Source: DASQFI01 sp050264575 (GTDB lineage: Bacteria; Acidobacteriota; Vicinamibacteria; Vicinamibacterales; SCN-69-37). From it: a DNA stretch of 5,993 bases. The stretch covers positions 1 through 5,993 of the forward strand of contig JBLNGH010000610.1 of the NCBI GenBank assembly GCA_050264575.1. Reading direction: 5' to 3'. Under the pieces are notes generated by a model, which did no database searches, was not told where the DNA came from, and saw nothing but the letters and a program-made list of their open reading frames with translations. The translations under genes and the position numbers were made by a program. Positions 1-3,983 of the stretch are shown here, one piece after another; the first letter of the stretch is position 1, and each line of letters begins with the position of its first letter.

Positions 1-1
1 A

Positions 2-1231
2 TTCAAGGGAAAAGAGGTCGATCCGCAAAGGGCCGGCCAGGAGCTCGACGTCCAGTACGTGGTTCACGGAAGCGTGCAGAGGGCCGAGAAGCGCGTGCGC
101 GTCAACGTGCGGCTGGTTGACGTCGTCACCGGATTCAACGTTTGGGCCGAGCCGTTCGATGAAGACGTCAAGGACGTCCTGGCGATGCAGGACACGATCG
201 CGCGCCGAATCGTCGAAGCGCTTCGACTGAAACTCTCACCCGCTGACGCAAAACGCGCGCGTGGTTCGACGACGAACCAACAGGCCTATGACGCTTACTT
301 GCAGGGCTTGTACTACGGCCATCAGACGGCGGCGGGCAGTAACGACCGCGCGATCGAATTCCTGGAACAGTCGGTCCAGGCCGATCCCGAGTTCGCCCTG
401 GCGCAAGCGACGCTCGGCAGCAGTTACATGCGGCGCGTCTTCTACGAGGACGCCGATCGAAAGTGGGAACAGAAGGCGATTCTGGCGGTGGACAAGTCTC
501 TCGCGATCGAACCTGATCTTGCTGAGGGCTACCTGGCGCGCGCGCAGCTCGTTTGGACGGTCATCAATGGTTATCCACACGACAAGGCCGTCGCGGATCT
601 CAAGCACGCGATCGCGCTCAATCCGAATCTGGCGGAGGCGTACGTCGAACTGGGCAAGGTCTACCTCCACCTCGGGATCCTGGACAAATCGATCGACGCC
701 AATTCGCTGGCGTTGCGGCTGGATCCCGAGAATATCGCGGCAAAAGGTCGCCGGATCGCTGCGTATCTCTACTTGCACCAGTGCGACACGGCGCTGCAAC
801 TGGCGGATCAACATGCCACATTGAGCAACCGTACCCGGGCAGAAGTCTTGAGATGCCTGGGTCGAATCGACGAGGCGGTCCAGGCCATCGCGTCGGATTC
901 TTCTTCGGACCTCATGGCCGTCCTGCTGGCGCGCAAAGGCCGGTTTCAGGCGGCTCGTCAGCAGATCGACCAGGCAACGCGTCAAGCGCGCAACATCGAA
1001 GAGCTCTCTCACTTTCACCACGCGCAGTACTACATTGGCGTGGCGTACGCCTTGATGGGCGACGCGCGTCAGGCTCTGGATTGGTTCAGAAAGGCTACCC
1101 GGGAAGGCCTGCCGTGTTATCCGTTGTTCGAACGCGACCCCGATCTGGATAGTCTGCGGAAGGATCCAGAGTTCATCGCGTTCATGGCGCAGCTCAAAGC
1201 GCAGGCGGAGCGATTCCGCGCGACGCTCTGA
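2..1231 (+). CDS. TolB/FlgO-like domain plus TPR protein, C-terminal part (5' truncated by window edge)
   Basis: The frame is open from base 2 with no stop, so the visible 409 residues are the C-terminal part of a larger protein. The GTG at 59 lies inside a conserved strand and is not the start. Residues 1-75 resemble the TolB/FlgO-like module found in bacterial transcription regulators, adenylate-cyclase-like proteins and Ser/Thr kinases of the 'kinase/winged-helix + TPR' type: a VVHGSVQR strand, then VRLVDVVTGFNVWAE, then an amphipathic helix with MQDTIARRIVEAL. From about residue 90 to 355 there are degenerate TPRs; clear units are around EFALAQATLGSSY, NLAEAYVELGKVYLHLG and YYIGVAYALMGDARQALDWF. 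Residues 369-398 form the usual tail of this family (GLPCYPLFERDPDLDSLRKD, then PEFIAFM). It probably acts in signalling or regulation through protein contacts. The effector domain (DNA-binding, kinase or cyclase) is outside the window and cannot be named. It is convergent with the minus-strand genes. Confidence 0.88.
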   Translation, partial: FKGKEVDPQRAGQELDVQYVVHGSVQRAEKRVRVNVRLVDVVTGFNVWAEPFDEDVKDVLAMQDTIARRIVEALRLKLSPADAKRARGSTTNQQAYDAYLQGLYYGHQTAAGSNDRAIEFLEQSVQADPEFALAQATLGSSYMRRVFYEDADRKWEQKAILAVDKSLAIEPDLAEGYLARAQLVWTVINGYPHDKAVADLKHAIALNPNLAEAYVELGKVYLHLGILDKSIDANSLALRLDPENIAAKGRRIAAYLYLHQCDTALQLADQHATLSNRTRAEVLRCLGRIDEAVQAIASDSSSDLMAVLLARKGRFQAARQQIDQATRQARNIEELSHFHHAQYYIGVAYALMGDARQALDWFRKATREGLPCYPLFERDPDLDSLRKDPEFIAFMAQLKAQAERFRATL

Positions 1232-1241
1232 GTCTCGTTAC

Positions 1242-1280
1242 TCCTGCATTTGACCTCCATCCTTGGCCGGTGCTCGAACG
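1242..1280 (-). repeat. Copy 1 of a leader/start repeat (apparently dead copy)
   Basis: Read on the minus strand, this segment matches the leader and start of the Gln-rich gene (3552-3591) at 33 of 40 aligned positions with one single-base gap. It keeps CACCGGCCAAG, GGAGGTCAAATG and CAGGA. One G is missing just after the ATG (minus-strand start at 1249), so the reading becomes Met-Gln-Glu-stop (TAA at 1240-1238) instead of Met-Ala-Gly. It starts 11 bases past the stop of the TPR gene. The likeness is seen directly. Whether it is a gene remnant, a recombination scar or a shared regulatory leader is inference. Confidence 0.6.
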
Positions 1281-1367
1281 TCGTCTGCCAAAGACCGGAC
1301 GTTGTGCTGACGCGAGAAGACGAGACGGGGCCCTCGAGTCGTCGGCCACGGGCCGTCGTAGAACTCG

Positions 1368-2309
1368 TCAGTAGAAGAAGAGCAAATTGGGGAACAGGCG
1401 GCCGGACCAGATCAGACAACGAGAGGGGAGCATTCGATAAGTCGGATTCGCGGCCAGCACGATGCGTGGAATTGCTTCGAGATCGCCGACCCGGTGGTAG
1501 GAGCCGACGCTCATGCGCGGTTTGAAGCGCTCCAACGTGTCTTTCGCGCCCGCCAGCGCGTAGGGCTCCGACCCCTCAATATCCATCTTTATGAAATCAA
1601 GGCGGGTCAGGTTCAGCCGCGCGACGATTGCGTCAATCGTGGTAACCGGCAACGCGTCGCCATGGCCTTCGTGACCATCGCCGGGCTCGTGGAATTCACC
1701 GTCCCACGAGTGGCCTCGCTTCACAAACATCAAGTCTCCGATACGGTCGTAGACACCTTTCTGGATGACGATCACCTTGCCTGCGGAGATCTCTTGCGCG
1801 AGATTCCGCCTCAGCGCGACAAGATTCTCCGCGACCGGTTCGATGGCGATCACGAGACTCGCTCCCATTGCCAGCGCGTGTTTCGTCGAGCCACCGGAGT
1901 GGGCGCCGGCATCCATCACGACGTCGCCGGGTCGAATCGTCGGTTCGTCGCTTCCCTCAATTGGCGTCCAGCGGAGAATTGGCGGGCCCCAAGTGAAGCC
2001 GCCCGTATGCAGCGGGCCCGCGCCATCCGAGATGGGTGTCCAAAAGGGACCGAACGGCGTGTCCCACTTATATGCACCGTTATCGACCACGCCCGTAATC
2101 GACTCACCTGACGCAATGAGTTCGTTGCGACGAGCCTCACGGGCCCAACTCAGACGCGTCCGCTCGAGTGTGCAACGGTCGTCGACAAGACCCCTGACCT
2201 TCAAACTGAGGTAACGACCCGGCATCGAGAACGCCGAGACGCTGGCCAAGATTACTGCCGCAAATGTAAGGATCAATACCTGCTCGCGCCGATCGGGTTT
2301 GTAGATCAC
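1368..2309 (-). CDS. FkbM-family SAM-dependent methyltransferase with N-terminal membrane anchor
   Basis: This 313-residue protein has the FkbM methyltransferase fold. Motif I is VVMDAGAHSGGSTKHAL (residues 130-146, glycine-rich SAM loop), followed by IAIEPVAEN at 154-162 with the acidic ribose-binding residue E157. The late motif is FIKMDIEGSE (239-248), the hallmark of this family. Residues 11-28 (VLILTFAAVILASVSAFS) form one hydrophobic segment after a charged start, so the enzyme is probably membrane-tethered. Members usually O-methylate sugars or other small or polymeric glycans; the substrate here is unknown, and no glycosyltransferase lies nearby. The start is GTG at 2309. An in-frame TGA lies 30 bases upstream with no other start between, but no Shine-Dalgarno sequence is visible. 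Met29 is an alternative start that would remove the anchor. The gene is separated from the BON gene by 339 bases, so it probably has its own promoter or depends on read-through. Confidence 0.88.
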   Translation of the reverse strand: MIYKPDRREQVLILTFAAVILASVSAFSMPGRYLSLKVRGLVDDRCTLERTRLSWAREARRNELIASGESITGVVDNGAYKWDTPFGPFWTPISDGAGPLHTGGFTWGPPILRWTPIEGSDEPTIRPGDVVMDAGAHSGGSTKHALAMGASLVIAIEPVAENLVALRRNLAQEISAGKVIVIQKGVYDRIGDLMFVKRGHSWDGEFHEPGDGHEGHGDALPVTTIDAIVARLNLTRLDFIKMDIEGSEPYALAGAKDTLERFKPRMSVGSYHRVGDLEAIPRIVLAANPTYRMLPSRCLIWSGRLFPNLLFFY

Positions 2310-2648
2310 GTTAGTCGTGTATCGGTCGCGGCAGTTTCAGAGCTCAGTCTCGGATCCGGGGGCAAACGGATGTTGCTGACCGATGGGCACATCGGGGCAG
2401 ACAGTCTATCGGCTCGGTCGTGCCTGACCTTAGCGAGTGCCGAGCTGATGAACGGGTCGTTCGCTGAGGAATGCACCTCGACGCATGGCGTCACAATTAC
2501 TATTCACGGAGGCAGAACGGAGGATCGGTGAGCGAATAATCGCGTGATCGGATGATCAGGATCGGATGATCGGCGCCGATCTCCCGGCCACCGATCACCC
2601 GACCACGATCACCTGATCACTTGATCAGCCGATCTCAACGCCCCTTAC
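2310..2648. other. Intergenic region with GATC-rich structured element
   Basis: This gap lies between the stop of the BON gene and the start of the FkbM gene, both on the minus strand. Its half nearer the BON gene (about 2521-2635) carries the GATC-rich inverted repeat described separately. The half nearer FkbM (2310-2500) should contain the FkbM promoter, but I see no convincing -35/-10 pair. A 62-codon minus-strand reading (2494-2306) ends in a GTGA overlap with the FkbM start; its composition does not look like a protein and I do not call it. Confidence 0.6.
2544..2620 (-). repeat. Imperfect 30-bp inverted repeat dense in GATC
   Basis: The arms are 2544-2573 and 2591-2620, with a 17-base loop. 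They match as reverse complements at 24 of 30 positions. Four of the six mismatches become G·U pairs if the minus strand is transcribed, giving 28 of 30 paired; only one does on the plus strand. The left arm is itself two 14-bp tandem units (2546-2559 and 2560-2573, 13 of 14 identical). Eleven GATC sites fall between 2523 and 2634. The element starts 29 bases after the BON stop in transcription order. It has no following U-tract, so it is not a classical terminator. It could stabilise the 3' end of the mRNA, act as a small RNA, or be an intergenic repeat family. Confidence 0.75.
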
Positions 2649-3155
2649 TCATCCGTGCTTTCTGACAGCACCAGATTGCGTTTCGGTCTCGCGGCCTGAG
2701 GCGCGCGACCGCCGGCGGGCAGTGATCGTCGCGTTGTTGTGGACGTCGTTGATGCTTGGTATCGCCCACGCAATCTCGCCCACATCACGCTTGTGCCGCT
2801 TGTTCGGAACGTTGCCGCTCAACGTCACGCGTCCGCCTTCGCACCGGACCTCCACTTCTGACGTGCCCGGAATCAGCTCGAACGCGTCATAGAGGAAGTC
2901 CTCAATCTCCGCGTCGGTGTTTGGTCCCGTCGGCTGACCGCGTCTCATCGCCACGGCGACGACGACGGCACCCGCAGTCGGCCCGGCTGCCGTTTCGGTC
3001 GTCACGAAAGGGGAGAAGGCGGCGGCGACTGGCACCGGCGTTGTGGTCCCCGTGCTCGAAGTGCCCGCAGGAATCGACGCGCCTGTCCAGCCGAATCCCG
3101 GGGGAGCGGTTGCGGCCCACATGGGGCCGGGCGATCCAAAGAATGGCTCCATCAT
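2649..3155 (-). CDS. BON-domain protein with Pro/Thr/Ala-rich N-terminal region
   Basis: This is a 168-residue protein. I chose the ATG at 3155 (then ATG again, Met-Met-Glu-Pro) because AGGA at 3164-3167 sits 8 bases upstream; an upstream TTG at 3173 would place that site inside the gene. Residues 1-75 are low-complexity and poor in charge, rich in Pro, Gly, Thr, Ala and aromatic residues (MMEPFFGSPGPMW). Residues about 80-144 are a BON domain: a DAEIEDFLYDAF helix, VEVRCEGGRVTLSGNV strands, then a helix and SINDVHNNATI. A basic tail follows (ARRRSRASGR). BON domains bind phospholipid or ligands and usually sit in periplasmic proteins such as OsmY, but no Sec signal peptide is visible here. 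The short AGAVVVAVAM stretch (residues 62-71 of this start) is too short for a membrane span. It is probably co-transcribed behind the Gln-rich gene (81-base gap). The function is unknown beyond the domain. Confidence 0.8.
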   Translation of the reverse strand: MMEPFFGSPGPMWAATAPPGFGWTGASIPAGTSSTGTTTPVPVAAAFSPFVTTETAAGPTAGAVVVAVAMRRGQPTGPNTDAEIEDFLYDAFELIPGTSEVEVRCEGGRVTLSGNVPNKRHKRDVGEIAWAIPSINDVHNNATITARRRSRASGRETETQSGAVRKHG

Positions 3156-3163
3156 TTGAGTGA

Positions 3164-3171
3164 TCCTTTCC
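3164..3171 (-). promoter_or_regulatory. Ribosome binding site of the BON gene
   Basis: The minus strand reads GGAAAGGA, with AGGA ending 8 bases before the ATG at 3155. This decides the start in favour of ATG over the TTG at 3173. Confidence 0.6.
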
Positions 3172-3197
3172 AATCAAGGCATCAACCGGATTCCCGA

Positions 3198-3221
3198 CCG
3201 GCGGTCAGCCCGGACCGCCGG
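3198..3221 (-). other. Intercistronic stem-loop
   Basis: The arms CCGGCGGTC (3198-3206) and GACCGCCGG (3213-3221) are perfect reverse complements around a 6-base loop. The stem lies 15 bases after the stop of the Gln-rich gene and about 40 bases before the BON start. No U-tract follows, so it is more likely an mRNA-processing or stability element setting the ratio of the two proteins than a full terminator. That role is inference. Confidence 0.6.
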
Positions 3222-3236
3222 CCGGAGCGTGGCGAC

Positions 3237-3560
3237 TTACATCAGGTAACCCGGTTGTCCGATTGAGAACTGGCTGCCTGGCAGCGGTTGTATGGAGTGC
3301 AGCGGGCTGCCGAAGACAGGTGACTGCAGCGGCGTGCCCGTCGACAGCCCGCTGATGGGCGAGGCTTGCAGGATCTGTTGCACCTGCTGGGGCACGAACT
3401 GCAGCGTCTGCAGAATCTGCTGCAGCAACTGCTGCTGCACGTATGCAGCCTGCTGTACCTGCTGTAGCTGCTGCGGCACGAACTGCAACTGTTGGAGCAG
3501 ATAGGTCACGGGCGATGCCGCGCCGACGCCCCACGGGATGTTCTGAAACGTTCCTGCCAT
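3237..3560 (-). CDS. Uncharged glutamine-rich repeat protein
   Basis: This is a 107-residue protein that I do not recognise as a named family. It contains 26 Gln and no Asp, Glu, Lys or Arg; His88 is the only potentially ionisable side chain besides Tyr. Residues 1-20 are aromatic and Gly/Pro-bearing (IPWGVGAASPV). Residues 21-66 are predicted helical with a hydrophobic/Gln pattern, holding two units exactly 28 residues (four heptads) apart: LLQQLQFVPQQLQQVQQ (21-37) and ILQTLQFVPQQVQQILQ (49-65), 12 of 17 identical. Residues 67-107 are Pro/Ser/Gly-rich and probably disordered. There is no signal peptide and no uninterrupted transmembrane segment. The start is well supported by AGGAGGT just upstream. 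It leads the operon with the BON gene. Self-assembly through Gln-zipper-like helices is an inference. The overlapping 183-codon frame (3756-3205) is not supported: it has Ala/Arg-rich shadow composition and spans the leader. Confidence 0.72.
   Translation of the reverse strand: MAGTFQNIPWGVGAASPVTYLLQQLQFVPQQLQQVQQAAYVQQQLLQQILQTLQFVPQQVQQILQASPISGLSTGTPLQSPVFGSPLHSIQPLPGSQFSIGQPGYLM
3391..3487 (-). repeat. Internal 84-bp-spaced repeat within the Gln-rich gene
   Basis: GGCACGAACTGCA occurs at 3391-3403 and again at 3475-3487 (plus-strand reading), exactly 84 bases or 28 codons apart. This corresponds to the shared LQFVPQQ core of the two protein repeats. The region between is rich in CTG/CAG triplets, so the repeat probably arose by in-frame duplication. 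Confidence 0.7.
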
Positions 3561-3591
3561 TTGACCTCCTGACTTGGCCGGTGTTCAGACG
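3552..3591 (-). repeat. Copy 2 of the leader/start repeat (active copy)
   Basis: This segment is the leader, Shine-Dalgarno site and first codons of the Gln-rich gene. It matches 1242-1280 in the same orientation, including CACCGGCCAAG and GGAGGTCAAATG. The two copies bracket the FkbM, BON and Gln-rich genes as direct repeats about 2.3 kb apart. Confidence 0.6.
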
Positions 3592-3983
3592 GCAACCGAT
3601 CCGAGAGTCGCTGGGTTGATCTGTGGAGCGCTCTTCGCTGCGGCTGAGTGAGGCGAAAGCTGCCTGGGCGCGGGTCTCGACGAACGAGCTTGCGCGTGCT
3701 GTGTCAGCGGCCGACGGCGAAGTGTGTCGATCGTGCGACGAACCCGACACTCTCATGAACGAGCTGATAACCGACGTCTGAATCGCAGAAAAAGCTGCAA
3801 CACTCGCACCACGAATGCAGCCGACGATTACGCGCTCTTCCGATCGCGTGATCGACGCGGACGGTAAGATGCGCCCTCAAGTGGGCAGCTCAGGGTCGAC
3901 GTTGGTAAGGTCTCGTGCAATGCGTGAAGCATCATGGATATGGACTTTTGCGGCTCCCGGTACAATCAACTCTGGCTCCGTCA
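3561..3983. other. Divergent intergenic region
   Basis: This gap separates the minus-strand Gln-rich/BON operon from the plus-strand heme/copper monooxygenase gene and should contain both promoters. On the plus strand TACAAT at 3961-3966 could be a -10 box, but no good -35 hexamer lies 16-18 bases upstream. On the minus side no promoter is clear. ATCGCGTGATCG at 3843-3854 is repeated exactly at 2539-2550, at the edge of the GATC-rich element. No convincing coding region is seen. Confidence 0.5.
3564..3570 (-). promoter_or_regulatory. Strong Shine-Dalgarno site of the Gln-rich gene
   Basis: The minus strand reads AGGAGGT, followed by CAA and the ATG at 3560. The match to the anti-Shine-Dalgarno sequence is near perfect, although the spacing is short (4 bases after AGGAGG). 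It is the strongest ribosome-binding site seen in this window and supports the 107-residue frame as real. Confidence 0.7.

Noticed and set aside
236..1021. Long minus-strand frame (261 codons) opposite the TPR gene
   Set aside because: It has Arg/Val/Leu-rich shadow composition and no domain, and it lies wholly inside a well-supported TPR coding region.
1319..1369. Possible bidirectional terminator between the convergent TPR and FkbM genes (GACGAG/CTCGTC outer arms, CGGCC-ACG-GGCCG inner stem)
   Set aside because: The stems are short and interrupted, there is no T-tract on either side, and the outer arm touches the FkbM stop. The evidence is too weak to call.
2306..2494. 62-codon minus-strand frame ending in a GTGA overlap with the FkbM start
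   Set aside because: The overlap is of operon type, but the peptide has no domain, no hydrophobic pattern and no clear ribosome-binding site. The overlap could be chance.
2546..2634. GATC-rich repeats as a CRISPR array or replication origin
   Set aside because: The units are 14 bp and adjacent, without unique spacers, and there are no DnaA-box series, AT-rich unwinding region or dnaA/dnaN/cas genes nearby.
3292..3504. Plus-strand 70-codon Cys-rich reading that looks like a metallothionein
   Set aside because: It is antisense to the Gln-rich gene: CAG-rich codons read on the other strand in a shifted frame give runs of TGC/TGT. There is no ribosome-binding site, while the opposite strand has a strong one.
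3205..3756. Minus-strand 183-codon frame overlapping the Gln-rich gene
   Set aside because: Its composition is Ala/Arg/Ser-rich shadow-like, it runs through the Gln-rich gene's leader and the intercistronic hairpin, and no ribosome-binding site or domain is seen. The 107-codon frame has a repeat structure and AGGAGGT.
3961..3966. TACAAT as a -10 box for the heme/copper gene
   Set aside because: No acceptable -35 hexamer at 16-18 bases and no extended -10 TGn. It is kept only as a remark in the intergenic entry.
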